Origin: Dichetophora obliterata
Lineage: Eukaryota; Arthropoda; Insecta; Diptera; Sciomyzidae
DNA length: 64,000 bases
Assembly (NCBI GenBank): GCA_963920525.1
Contig: OY986437.1
Coordinates: 114,258,715 to 114,322,714 of the forward strand
Direction of reading: 5' to 3'
Below the pieces are notes generated by a model that was not told the DNA's origin, ran no database searches, and was given only the letters and a program-made list of their open reading frames with translations. Positions 1 to 10,999 of the stretch are shown in pieces (position 1 is the stretch's first letter; each line of letters starts with the position of its first letter). The position numbers and the translations under genes are program-made.

Positions 1-7
1 TTTAGAA

Positions 8-1324
8 ATGCCACGAAAATACGTGAATAAAGGAATTTTGAAGGTCCCTAACGCAACGAACCTATTTAATGCCATCAAAATGGTTTTGATCGACAAACAA
101 GCAGAGCGTAGAGCTGCAGCTGCCTGCAGTATCGTTCAAACTACTCTTCGGCGGCATTTGTATAAAGTGAAGAAGCATTTTCCGACCTTAGAGGGTGTCA
201 CAGAGGACGATTTGTTGGCCTTTGTCGAAGGAAATCTTGGCTTTGGTGGAAAGCCTGTAAGTATCCGTTTTGTTTTCGTTGTACAAGCACATTGCACTTT
301 CAACCAAAATTAATGGTGTTATTTCTCCATATAGCTGTTCTCGGCAATTCAAGAGAACGAATTGGTGTGCTACATAAATTCATGTGCTAAGATGAATTAC
401 GGCCTAAGCATCAATAACATTCGTTTTTTGGCATACAATTTCGCTGTTAAGATTGGTCTTAAGTTTCCTGCTGGTTGGGCAGAACCAAAGATGGCAACCA
501 AAGATTGGTACTACGCGTTTATACGTCGCCACCCGAATTTAAAGCTCCGTAAGCCAACAAGTGCTGCACGCTCAAAAGGATTTTGCAAGGAAGCAGTCCA
601 TGAATTTTTCGCAAACTTGCAAGAATCAATTGCGAAGGCCCCAGCCATTTTCGATCCAACTAGAGTGTGGAACATGGGTGAAACCGGACTCCCCACGAGC
701 GTTGTGGAAGTTCTTGCCGAAAAGGGCGCCGTTGTGGGCCAGTTCTCCTCAGCGGAAAGAGGAACTAATGTCACTATGGCAGTTGCAGTAAGCGCGGCTG
801 GAAACACCATTCCGCCGATGTTTCTCTTCCCAAGAAAGAATATGAAGAGTATTTTCCTTGATAACGCACCGCCAGGTTCCATCGGTTACGCCAATGTTTC
901 AGGCTTGATAGACACTGATCATTTCATCCTTTACATGAAGCATTTCATCAAACATACGTCTGCTTCCAAGACCAATCCATTGCTACTGATAATGGACAAC
1001 CACATATCACACATGTCCATTGAAGTTGTCGACTTGTGCATAGCCAACGGTATCGAGGTTGTAACTTTTCCACCACATTGCAGTCGGCAAATGCAGCCTT
1101 TAGATGTTTCGGTCTTCGGGCCCTTTAAGCGCGCGTTCACGCAGATGTGTATGGAATGGTGTCAGTCGCATGTTGGATGTGTGCTCGAAATACATCATAT
1201 GCCGGGCCTTGCTGATAAGGCCATGATGCAGGCCGTGACTCAGCAGAATATTATATCTGGTTTCGAAGCCACTGGCATCTATCCTCTGAACTCGAGGATC
1301 AAATCGACTGAAAAGGATTTTTAA
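8..1324 (+). CDS. pogo/Tigger-like transposase gene, copy A (two exons)
   Basis: Exons at 8-256 and 335-1324 join in phase 0 and encode about 412 residues with no stop. The family cuts and pastes DNA in the nucleus using an N-terminal pipsqueak/CENP-B-type helix-turn-helix and a DDD/E catalytic core. The HTH lies near residues 18-55 (ends TLRRHLYKVKK), the second DNA-binding half contains WYYAFIRRHPNLKLRKP, and the core has DNH (second Asp) and QPLDVSVFGPFK (third Asp). The first Asp is replaced: the motif reads NMGETG where the family has NxDETG (codon GGT). The protein ends soon after the conserved GFEATGIYPLN block. Transposition is therefore unlikely, though DNA binding could survive. The start ATG is 8 bases into the window, so the promoter and any left terminal repeat are not visible. 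Confidence 0.85.
257..334 (+). other. intron of pogo-like gene copy A
   Basis: Donor CCT|GTAAGT at 257 and acceptor ATAG at 331-334 define a 78-bp phase-0 intron. Reading straight through meets a stop at 311. Splicing restores the conserved stretch joining the HTH half to the block beginning FSAIQENELV, which lines up with the equivalent region of the copy at 2822-4192. Confidence 0.8.
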
Positions 1325-1750
1325 AGTTTTGCAATAGCATTAAAGATAATGCTGTTTTTCGTGCCTTTTTAATTTTTTTAAATTTATTGTTATTAAGATT
1401 GAAATAATTTCATTATTTTTAATGCGATCCTCACTTTCAAGATATCGTTGGAAATATTTTGAGTGCTTGCATTCATGGCCAGAATTTCTAAAATTTATAC
1501 ATATTAAAGCTAAAATATTAATTTTAAAATAAACATCTTTTTGTAAGAAATTAAAAAAATAAATATCAAGTTATTTGATTTGAAAGATTTTGTATGGAAA
1601 TAAAATAAAAAATATTAAAATATAAGTCTTATTTTTTTGCAAATTCTACCAACACGTCCTGCTCTGTTACTAGGGTATTTCACGATCTTGTTGCATCTTT
1701 GCAAATGCGTTTTTGCAAGGGTCGTTTTTTGTGAGCACACCATATTTAAA
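1325..1750. other. AT-rich 3' flank, no gene seen
   Basis: This is the AT-rich 3' flank of copy A, with several AATAAA-like strings (for example near 1558 and 1601). No coding signal or recognisable repeat was seen before the degenerate HTH repeat begins near 1751. Confidence 0.5.
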
Positions 1751-2310
1751 ATGTACCATAAATATTGTCTGCTGGTAAAAAAGGTATTCGATCGACTGCC
1801 AAGTAACACAATATAAATAAGAGCACCTAACAGCGCTATGTGATAAGGATAGCGTATATAATTGTAAACAAGTCAATTGCAATATTCGCACTTAACAGTT
1901 TGTCTAAAACAACGAATTGGACCTTGAAATGACTTTGACCGAGATTCTATTGATAAATTTTTTTGTGCGTGTAATTAAATATTCGAACAAAAACGATCGA
2001 GAACTGGACTCTATTGCTTTTATGTCGACTGCGCATGGCTTACAGTCTCAAGAAGCTTTAAATGGCAGTTTCTACTTTCTGAGGTTTGCTTTTTATTTGC
2101 AAAATGGTGATGACCGACAGAAATTTTAATTTCAATTGAAAAAACATTCTGTGCAGATGGTAGAGATTAAACCAGTGTACTCTAAGGTGACAGGTAACGC
2201 ACTTGACCAGTAGGTTGCGGCCACCACGTTATGTCTATTGTAAGCTAAAAATGTTTTTATTGGACTTCAACACAAACGAATAAAATCAAAATCTGATCGA
2301 AATTTCTAAA
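1751..2310 (+). repeat. degenerate pogo HTH-exon repeat, left copy
   Basis: Positions 1755-1850 match the HTH exon of the pogo-like gene at 2822-4192 (shared stretches such as AAGAGCACC and CAGCGCTATGTGA) but contain stops. From about 1862 the sequence follows the same order as 7258-7830, sharing CAACGAATTGG, TTTTATGTCGACT and GACAGAAATTT. This unit and the one at 4690-4765 plus 7103-7830 are therefore copies of one repeat of roughly 0.6 kb that includes a dead HTH exon. It lacks the catalytic core, so it looks like an internally deleted or rearranged pogo derivative. Confidence 0.7.
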
Positions 2311-2800
2311 AAATTTCTTAAGTAATGGAGATGGTTTAGTTGTGAGATACTCCATTTTTTCTGACCTGAGATATGAAAATGGAGGTACGAGTACTGTCAA
2401 TGTTTTCTTATTGAAGTCTGTATGTCTTTGAGTGAACACTGAAGAGATTTAACGCAATGCTTGCAGCAAACATCTTTTTTTAAATGGAGTGAAAAAGTTT
2501 TGTTGAATTTTTTCATAGTGCCATTTTTTGTGAAAATCAAATCGGAAAGGTAGGTGAGTGCAATGCATAAAAATGGTGTATTTTGTTTATATTTTTGGAT
2601 TCTAGTTTGGATTATGCGAATATGTGTTGTGAAAAATGTGCATGTCATTTTGAAAATGGTGTCATTGTCTGGGTGTGAGACGCACAATTGGTCTAGTTTT
2701 GAGACACTTTATGTTATGCACTGAGAGCATATAAAACTGTCACTTTTTGCAATTTTTGTTGGCATAACACATTTATATGATATTTAAATTGAGTTTAAAC
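2311..2800. other. region upstream of pogo copy B, no gene seen
   Basis: About 0.5 kb of AT-rich sequence with no convincing coding segment. The missing first exon of copy B is expected here or further left, because a splice acceptor (TTTTCAG ending at 2820) precedes the coding exon. I could not identify that exon with confidence. Confidence 0.4.
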
Positions 2801-2821
2801 TAATCCTCTCGTATTTTCAGC

Positions 2822-4192
2822 CATGTTGTCAACTCCAAAAAAATTGTCGAAACCAAAGAAAAGAATTTTAATGCGCTGCTGCAAGCCGTTAAATATTGTC
2901 TGCTAGAGAAAAAATGTATCCGATCGAGTGGCAAAGAACACGGTATCAATAAGAGCACCTTACAGCGCTATGTGACGAAAGTTAAAGCAAATTTTGATGA
3001 TGTTGCGGCAGTGAAGGATGATGTTGTTTTGGAATTCCTCCGTGATACTGCTACAAGAACTCCATCAAACATGGTTTTCTCTCGTGCTCAAGAAAAAGAT
3101 CTTGTTGATTATATCCTCAAATGCGTCAATCATTATTATGGCCTAAGCATCAATGAGTTGAAACAGTTGGCGTATCAATTGGCCCGTAAGCTACGCATAA
3201 ACTATTCGCCAGTTTGGAATGATGATTTGAAAGCCGGTTGGAAGTGGTATATACTTTTCATGAGACGTCATCGAGAACTAACGGTCAGAACACCAGAGCA
3301 AACATCCATGAACCGTGCCAAAGCTTTCTGCAAACCAAATGTAGAAAAGTTTTTCGCAAATTTGTCACGGTTGCTGGATGAACACCACTTTGATAGCAAC
3401 TCTATTTACAACATGGATGAGAGTGGTTTCTCAACGGTTCCTACCAAAATCGGACAGGTCATCACCTTAAAAGGAATAAAAAGAGTAGCAAAAATTGAGG
3501 CAGCTGAGCGTGGTACGATGGTGTCCGTGGCTCTTACGGTGTGCGCAAATGGAAATTCGATTCCACCATTTTTTGTATACCCTCATAAGAATATGCGGTT
3601 TGAATTTTTAGATAACGTTTCAAATGGAACAGCCGGATATGCCAACGACTCAGGTTGGATGTGCCAGCCAGAATTCGTTACTTACTTACGCCATTTCATC
3701 AAATTCGCTAAACCATCGACGGATCACCCTGTGCTTCTTCTTATGGACAACCATACATCCCATATATCCATAGAAGCACTTGATGTAGTTGCTGCAAATG
3801 GTGTTCATATTCTCTCGCTTCCCCCGCACTGCAGTCATATGTTGCAGCCACTAAATGTTTCTGTTTTCAGCCCAATCAAAGATTGTTACAAGTCGCAATG
3901 TGCCGCGTGGAAATTGCACAATTCCAATAAGGTCTTCGAAATTCGACACATTGCGGGGCTTGTGTGTGCCACATTGGAATTAAGCTTAACGCAAAAAATA
4001 ATTACAGCTGGTTTCGTTGCAACGGGCATTGCTCCATTCAATCCGAATATTTTCACTGACGCTGATTTTGTTAACGCCGTTGAACAAAATGAGAAGGAAG
4101 TTGGTATTGATGCTGATCTCCATGAAGATGATCAGCGACGTATCGTTTTTAACGATGCCATGGATTTTGGTCGTGAGGAATTCAAAATGTGA
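2822..4192 (+). CDS. pogo/Tigger-like transposase, copy B (3' exon, intact)
   Basis: One open exon follows a good acceptor (branch-like TAAT, pyrimidine tract, CAG at 2818-2820) and encodes about 456 residues to a TGA. The first part contains the psq/CENP-B-type HTH (AVKYCLLEKKC to LQRYVTKVKANF), so the real coding start lies before codon 2972, probably in an upstream exon. The core shows the first Asp (YNMDESG) and second Asp (LLLMDNHTSH), but the third reads LQPLNVSVFSP: Asp is replaced by Asn (AAT). Otherwise the protein is complete, with the GFVATGIAPFNP block and an acidic tail. It is thus catalytically suspect in a different position from copies A and C. Degenerate copies of its HTH exon lie on both sides. 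Confidence 0.85.
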   Translation, partial: HVVNSKKIVETKEKNFNALLQAVKYCLLEKKCIRSSGKEHGINKSTLQRYVTKVKANFDDVAAVKDDVVLEFLRDTATRTPSNMVFSRAQEKDLVDYILKCVNHYYGLSINELKQLAYQLARKLRINYSPVWNDDLKAGWKWYILFMRRHRELTVRTPEQTSMNRAKAFCKPNVEKFFANLSRLLDEHHFDSNSIYNMDESGFSTVPTKIGQVITLKGIKRVAKIEAAERGTMVSVALTVCANGNSIPPFFVYPHKNMRFEFLDNVSNGTAGYANDSGWMCQPEFVTYLRHFIKFAKPSTDHPVLLLMDNHTSHISIEALDVVAANGVHILSLPPHCSHMLQPLNVSVFSPIKDCYKSQCAAWKLHNSNKVFEIRHIAGLVCATLELSLTQKIITAGFVATGIAPFNPNIFTDADFVNAVEQNEKEVGIDADLHEDDQRRIVFNDAMDFGREEFKM

Positions 4193-4281
4193 CACGACTC
4201 TTTATGTTTTAAGATATTTTTAGTTCAGCAAATTTTTGTCTAGTCTGTAAGAGATGTCATATGTGTTTGGCAGGTATTATG

Positions 4282-4316
<35 letters not shown>

Positions 4317-4690
4317 AGTCTGTTTTAGTCATGTCTAAAGTAAGCGTGTAACCACAGTAAGTCGGTTGCCTTTTGCATTTTTCAAGTAGACTGCGAATTC
4401 TTCCTTTCATCAAACAATATATGTGAAAATTTTTCTGAAGTCTGGCAAACCGTATGTATTTATTTATTTATATATTTACCAAATAAGGTATTCAAACTAA
4501 TCAAAAATTTTCTTTTAAAACTATAAGGACTTGGGTAGAATAGGTAATTATGAAAAGGATGTTGGAGAGGTTTAAGGCCTTTTAAGAGGGATGTTTAAAT
4601 GGATGTTGGTGGGGATAATTTTAAGCCTAGGCTAGTTTTTTATTATTGTTTATTTTTTTAATGTTTTTTTTAACCCTCAATATTGGGCGA
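4193..4690. other. 3' flank of pogo copy B with a TAAA microsatellite
   Basis: AT-rich 3' flank. It contains a clean (AAAT)n run at about 4281-4311 and a possible polyadenylation region. No further gene was seen. Confidence 0.5.
4281..4311 (+). repeat. (AAAT)n microsatellite
   Basis: Eight consecutive tetranucleotide units of the form AAAT, directly visible. Confidence 0.95.
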
Positions 4691-4765
4691 TGTGGCGTAA
4701 ATGATGGCGAAGTTCAATGTAGTTGTATGTAGTTCAATATTTATTTAAAATTTAACATAAATATT

Positions 4766-7102
4766 CAACCCTATTATGGTTGTCAACGTAAACATCAATT
4801 CTTTGTCCACATGAAGTGACTAACATCACTTCAACACAATGCAGGTATTTGCAAACATTTTGTGTTGACGTTGACTTTTTATCTATAATTTCAAGCAAAC
4901 ATACCATCGTAGATTTTATCCGTTATGCGTAATGGTTCAGTTTGTTTTATGTTTTGTTATTAAATTTTTGTTATAAAATTATGCTTGTGTCAGATTAAAT
5001 CGATGACGAAAGAAAACAAATCCTTAGGCTTGAGAAAAAAGTGATAAAGTACAAAGCAGACAATTTAAATTTGTCGGAAATCAATTCTGTTAAACATTTT
5101 TCTTAATTAACTTGTGGCCAATTTGGTATAAAATGTGTCGAACACTTATGCTTATTTGAATTAAATTGCGAACTTTAGATTAAGATTTTTTTTTTTAAAA
5201 GGCAACAACAACAACTCTATAGATTAAATCACTTAGCTGACTAGAAAGTCTGTTTCGGAAATCGCTACATTTCTTCTTCAGTAGTCTTAGAGTGATTAAG
5301 TTGTGATCAACTCACTGTTTAAAGTCGCATATGATTTCACACATTTGGAATTCATTCATTTGAATTATATGAAACAAATTGAACGTTTAAATTGACTACT
5401 TAACATATTAAAGCAGTAGGCTATTTATAGATCACCGTCATCAACTCTACCAAGGTTGCGTCTGTTCTAGTTGCTTCTTATTTATTTCAATATTCATTGG
5501 TGTTCGACAGTTTGTCGAAATGCACTATAGAAATAAAACGAGTTTTTTTTGCTTCGCTAGAAGCTAGTGTTTTCACTAAAACTTGGCTATTTATTCTTTA
5601 ATACAGATTCATTGATTATTTTCGCATTAACAAAGCAGCATTTAGATTTGTTTTGGATAAAATAGATCCGTTTATGAAAATGGGAAAACGATCAACATTA
5701 ATTTTCAATAAAGTTAAGCTAGCAACAACATTACGGTTTTTTGCGCAACGATCGTATCAGGGACATGCCCACTTTTTATGAACTTTGAAATGTCTGTTGA
5801 AGATAGAAATGAAGCAAAATTTAAGTTTTTAAAGAAGTTATACAAATTCGCAGTTTATTTAAGCATAAAAATGAGGTTTACTTACAAAATTGTATATAAG
5901 CGATATGCGTCGTTTTATCTGTCACCAGCAAAAACTGTGTTGACAAAATTTGTGTCGTTTCATGTCGACATCAATGTCAAAGTTGTTTAGCCAATACGAT
6001 AAATGTATCGTTACTTTTCAATAGTTATCAACCGGGCTCAGATTTTAGTGACCTAAAAAACTGCAAAGAATGACAAAAATTACCCGCAAAACTGCAGAAA
6101 ATGACCTAAAAACTGACAAAAATTACCTAAAAACTGACAAAAATTACCTAAAAAACAAACAATTACATAAAAAAATAAAGAAAAAAAAAATTACCTAAAC
6201 TTAAAATTTATTTTATATAATTTTTATACACAAGTATATTACAAGGTAAATTTTAAAGTTATTAAAATGAAAAGAACGTCGATTGTCTGGCAAAAAGTTT
6301 TTGTAAACAGAAACACTTATTTCTGCTTCTTCTCTGACGAGAGGAACATATTTAAAGATATAAGTTCCTCTTCTAATTTCACATTATTAAAATTTTAACC
6401 ACTTTATATTTCAGCAACAAAGCATAAAAATAGAGTTAATAAAAACTAGCATATCCTGAGTTTTTATCTATTTTCTTTCTACATACCCTTTCGTTTACAT
6501 CGAAGTCTGTAAACAAAGCTACTCCTTTTTCGAGAAGTAATGTTTTTGATTGAAGGGACTCTATTATTAGAAGGAATATGTTTAAAAATTTTCATTTTTA
6601 CATTTATTAGTACGAAAAAAACAAAAAAATATTTTAAAATTGCGCTAAAATTGCGTTAGCTGAAAAATGCTACAAAAATGAAAAATGTCCAAAAAAATTA
6701 CAATAAAAAAAAACTTAAAAATAAACTTATAATCGCTAAAAATTACCAAAAAATGCCATAAATCTAGTAAAATGACCTGAAAACTAAAACCGATAAAAAC
6801 GATGAAAAATTACGAAAAAAATGACCTAACAACTTTTCAGTTTTGGAATTGGAATTTTGAATTTAAATTTTGGAACAAATGGACGTTCTAAATAAGCAGG
6901 TAATGTCTTAGAAGCAGCAGGAAAAAGATGACATATCATCGAAATCCTAGCCCTGGTTATCAATATTGACGACGCCAATACCGATTCGTCAGCGTCAATG
7001 TTAATTGTGTTGACGTTAGCTGCGTTTTTTTCTTGGGAGATAAGTATTATATCATCGCATTTGTAAGCAAAGCAAAGCAAGTGGACTACCATAATAGGGG
7101 TG
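4766..7102. mobile_element. 2.3-kb inverted-repeat element inserted in a pogo-derived repeat
   Basis: The ends form an inverted pair of about 22 bp: the left reads CAACCCTATTATGGTTGTC, the right end read inward is CACCCCTATTATGGTAGTC. Left flank 4690-4765 and right flank 7103 onward are the two halves of the degenerate pogo HTH repeat, which is uninterrupted at 1751-1770. This gives a paralogous empty site, and the flanks suggest a 3-bp ATT duplication. CAC-like ends with a 3-bp duplication are compatible with CMC-type or Harbinger-type elements, but no transposase was recognised inside. The centre is AT-rich with a short tandem repeat. Confidence 0.6.
6045..6180 (+). repeat. short tandem repeat, unit about 20 bp
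   Basis: Several copies of a unit close to TGACAAAAATTACCTAAAAAC lie head to tail. A related, more degenerate A-rich stretch containing AATGACCTAA lies at about 6655-6833 in the same orientation. This may mark a further nested insertion, but no clear ends were found. Confidence 0.7.
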
Positions 7103-7830
7103 ATTATCTGCTAAGAAAAAAAGGTATTCGATCGACTGCCAAAGAACACAGTATCGATAAGAGCACCTTACAGCGCTATGTGAAGAAAGTTTAAACATAT
7201 TTTGATAATGGTGCGGCAGTGAAGGATGATGTTTTTTTCAATATGAAAAAACGTAATTTAATTGCTAAGCAGAATATTACAATATTCGCACTGTCTAAAA
7301 CAACGAATTGGCTTTGACCGATTTTCTATTGATATATTTTTTGTTCGTATTTTAAAATATTCAAACAAGCTCGAGAACTGGACCCTATTACTTTTATGTC
7401 GACTCCGAATGGTTTATGGTTTCTCAAGGTGGTTTACATGGCAGTTTCTACTCTGATGTTTGCTTTGATTTGCAAAAAGGCGACGATTGACAGAAATTTA
7501 ACTGCAGGTGTATGTAAAACGAAACGAACGCTGAAAGCTGTGAAAGAAACGAGCACAATATTTTTTTAAATGGAAAAATGTATTGCTTACCGTGTCTCGC
7601 ACCACGTTCAGCCTTCGTGTTTCGTTTTACTTTAACTTGCATTTAATTTCAATTGAAAAACATTTTGTGCAGATGGTGTAGATTAAACCAGTTTCTCTAA
7701 GGTTACAGGTCATGCACTTAACCAGTAAGTTGCGGCCGCCACGGTATGTCTATTTAATGTAAAAAATGTTTTTTTTGGACTTCAACTCAAACGGTTAAAA
7801 ACAAAATCCGATCGAATTTTGAGAGCATTG
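7103..7830 (+). repeat. degenerate pogo HTH-exon repeat, right copy
   Basis: Matches 1751-2310 after the 2.3-kb element, and keeps slightly more of the HTH exon (to about 7235, including GCAGTGAAGGATGATGTT shared with copy B). A stop interrupts the frame after the HTH (near 7193). It is broken again by the 141-bp MITE at 7502-7642. Confidence 0.75.
7502..7642. mobile_element. 141-bp MITE with TTAA target duplication
   Basis: TTAA occurs at 7498-7501 and again at 7643-7646. The 141 bp between them has inverted ends of about 35 bp, sharing GTAAAACGAAAC. The paralogous sequence in the left repeat has a single TTAA at this point (near 2126), so it is an empty site. A TTAA duplication is characteristic of piggyBac-type transposition, although the terminal bases are not the usual CCC. 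Confidence 0.8.
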
Positions 7831-8013
7831 ATCTTTTATTTGACAAAAACTCAATGCGCTTTAATGAAAATATAGACTTAATCAGACTCAAGTCTTTAAC
7901 ACATTCTAAATTCTAACACATTCTATAATTGTAATAGGCTTTGACCGTATAAAAATTAAACACAAGCTTAAATTTTAAACAGTTATTTGTCGATCTATAT
8001 TTCGACTAAATTA

Positions 8014-10263
8014 CACGGTGTGACCGCCAAATAGTTTCAGCCTAAATTCTTAGAAATTCCGAGACAGGAACATCTTGAGATTATATTGCGACTAGTCGGA
8101 CCGCTCATCAATTCCATCACATTTTTTTTTTAAAACATTTTAAAGTTAAGAAATAGGAATTCTGGTATTCCTACTTTTAACAATTTTTTTCATATGCTTA
8201 GGTTGTGAGAATTTACTAACAAAATGCACTTTTGTTCAATGAAATTAAACATTAAATGTTACTGTGTCAAAAGATTTTTGAAAAAAAGAAACAAAGTGTG
8301 TTTATCACAAAGGAGAATTCATTTTTTAATAAATTTTGCTCAAATGTTGGTGTTTCTTTATTTTTTTAAAAAATAGTAACTATCCAAAATCCTTGATAGT
8401 TTTTCAGAATTCATTAGGAACTCAGAATTCAAAAAGTCTAAGATAGCTGAAATCAGTTGAAAAATGGAAATATGGCAGCAGTTTAAGGTTTTTTTTTTTA
8501 AAATTTACAATTTTTTCTTATATGTATTCGCAGCATACAAACTGTTGCAATTTAACCAAATGATAACTTATTTTGGTCATCTATTACTTGTTAGAATGCA
8601 CAAACTAAATGCCACATTTTACGATTTTAATTTTGTAGAAAATAAAAAAAGGCGATAAAAAGGTACTGCGAATAATAAAAGCTGCATTATTTTTTTAGGA
8701 TAAATGCTGAAATTTTTTTTGAAAGACGGATATGGGATGAAATGGGATAGAAAAAAAGCCAAGTTGGTTTTTATCTCGCTTGTTCACAGAGTTGAAGAAT
8801 GTCGAATTTTTAAAGATTCGTCAGGTTTGCGCGTACTTAAAGAAAATTGCAATGCTAAGGCGTTTCAAAAGTTGCTTTCTTTGCAACTGGTACACTAAAT
8901 CTGACTGGAAGCTGCGCCAGCACTCCGTTATTAATGAGAAAAGTGGGATCCTTGATGCGCTCGTTCCATGTGAAAAAAATCCTGCTGCTTCCACTCAACA
9001 TCAAGCTTTGCGTAATGAAAAATTTCAAATGTCTTTACAATTAGATTCGCTTGGTTTTCAGGCCTGGTTCTCAAACTTGCCTTCAACAAGATGTTCAGCA
9101 CATAGATTAAATTCGTTGTTTTTATATATGAAGGAGTGCTCGTTGGCCCTGATATTCGCAAGCTTATGGATATAAGGATTAAGATTTGGTGAAGGCAACG
9201 TTGAAATTATTTTTGGGGATTCACCGCGTTCAGAATTACCAAAGTTTTGTCGCCGATTTGATGGAAACGTTTAACCAACTCAATATTCAAATGTTGCTTA
9301 AAATACACTTTCTGCACCATCATATGGATGTATTCCAACAGCAAATTCCAACCGAGTCAGATGAACAAGCCGAGCGCTTCCATCAAACGACAAAAACAAT
9401 TTAGGAGCGGCACAAAAATAAAAATTAAATAAAGCAATCTTTATTGCTGAGTTGTGTTGGTTTTTGGCAACAGATGAAGCGTTGTGAAGAGTACCAATAT
9501 AAACACAATTCACAACACACACACGAACGTATATTTAAACAAAATTTTAAAATTAATCCCAAAAAATTTATAAATCTTTTATGATTCGCAGTCATTATAT
9601 ATCGACTTTTTAATTTTATACAAAAATTAAAATGGTTAAATGTGCCATTTAGTTTGTGCATTCTAACGAGCTATATATGACCAAAATCCGTTATCATTTG
9701 GTTAAACTGCAGGATTTGTATGCTGCGAACGCATATTAGAAAAATTGGTGATTGTCAATTTCAAAAACACCTTAAAACTGCTGCTATATATCTAATTTTT
9801 AAATGATTTTATTTTATCTTAGACTTTTTAAAAAGACATTTAATAGTTTTAATGAATTCTGGAAAAACTTTTACGGAATTAGGTTAGTTACTGATTTTAA
9901 AAAAATAAAGAAACACCAACATTTGAGCAAAATTTATTAAAAATTGACTTCTCCATTGTGATAAACAAACTTTGTTTCTTTTTTCAAAAATCTTTTGGCA
10001 CAGTAACATTCTATGTTTAATTTCATTGAACAAAAATGCATTTTGTTAGTAAATTCTCACAACCTAAGCATATGTAAAAAATTGTGAAAAGTAGGAATAC
10101 CAGACAGAATTCCTATTTTTTAACTTTAAAATGTTTTTAAAAAAAATTGTGATGGAATTGATGAGCGGTCCAACTAGTCGCAATATAATCTCAAGATGTT
10201 CCTCTCTCGGAATTTCTAAGAATTAAGGCTGAAACTTTTTTAAAGATCGAATCGGTCACAGTG
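8014..10263. mobile_element. 2.25-kb element with long (~0.65 kb) inverted arms
   Basis: Arm 8014-8690 is matched in reverse complement by about 9565-10263. Clear anchors are TCAATTCCATCACA at 8110 against TGTGATGGAATTGA at 10148, and the pair around AAATGCACTTTTG at 8222. The ends look like CACGGTGTGACCG and CACTGTGACCG, flanked by TTA on both sides. The interior carries a decayed coding region (separate entry). Such long arms resemble fold-back elements. Confidence 0.75.
8755..9405 (+). pseudogene. decayed ORF of an uncharacterised multicopy transposon-type protein
   Basis: Between the arms of the surrounding element, plus-strand translation in shifting frames gives GVLVGPDIRKL near 9135-9165, then FNQLNIQMLLKIHFLHHHMD and EQAERFHQTTK near 9268-9395. 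I recognise these as blocks of a multicopy hypothetical family common in aphid, Hydra and other arthropod genomes, where the equivalents end ...GERFHQDI. I know no established function name. Several frameshifts and stops make it nonfunctional. Its place inside long inverted repeats suggests it belonged to the element that carried it. Confidence 0.5.
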
Positions 10264-10760
10264 TTATTAGGCCGCACCTGGCAGCCCAGAGATTGAGTTT
10301 TCCCAAAGCTGCCTCCATTGGCTCACTAAGCGTAGAAGGGAACAGTCCTGACACCATTGCAATCACATCATCCGCATAAGTCTCCACTTTGACCCCATTG
10401 AAATTTAGTTTGCTTAGAACTTCGTTCATGGCGATGAGTCAGAGTAGGAGATTACTGCTCCCTGCGGAGTACCCCTACTGACAAATCTCGTGAGTTGAGA
10501 ATCACCCAAGTCTGCTTGAATTATTCTGCTACTGAGCATTGAGACTATCTAGTTTCTCACCGGTGTTTGCACACCAAGGTTGGTCAGAGCATCAAGAATG
10601 GCCTTAGTGTGTAGATTGTTAAATGCCTCTTCTATGTCTAAGAAGGCCGCAAGATTGTATTGTTTAAAGAAGATGGATCTTTCAATAGTAGTGATAACCT
10701 GGGCGTTGGATATGGTAGTACACTCTAGAACGTCCCTAAGATGAATATCAAGTATACGTT
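10264..10760 (-). pseudogene. non-LTR reverse-transcriptase fragment (R1-like)
   Basis: Reading the minus strand from about 10690 down gives a D-containing block (LDIEEAFNNLHTKAIL), then RGTPQGA, then TYADDVIAMVSG in another frame, then a WAARCGL-like block. These are the palm-domain motifs of non-LTR retrotransposon reverse transcriptases and resemble the R1 group most. Stops and at least two frameshifts are present. Both ends are missing: the inverted-repeat element ending at 10263 cuts one side, and nothing recognisable continues past 10760. Confidence 0.7.
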
Positions 10761-10999
10761 CTTGGTTTTTATATATTTAATTAAAATTACATACAAAGCC
10801 CTGAGTTACTTGATATATTCAAGGGTGTTATGGAAACCGACAATTGCCTTGTGAAAGGTATTTTATTACGACTGCTTACTTAAAGCTATGAATAAGCAAT
10901 TTTACGGTAATTTTAATAGAACGGAATAAAAACACAATGCGGGGACTCAAAAAATAGAGAATACAGAAAGAACTTTTTCACTTTGCTTCGCTCTACGCT

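Noticed and set aside
511..882. Long minus-strand open frame opposite pogo copy A
   Set aside because: It is the shadow of the transposase exon in another frame; no family motif.
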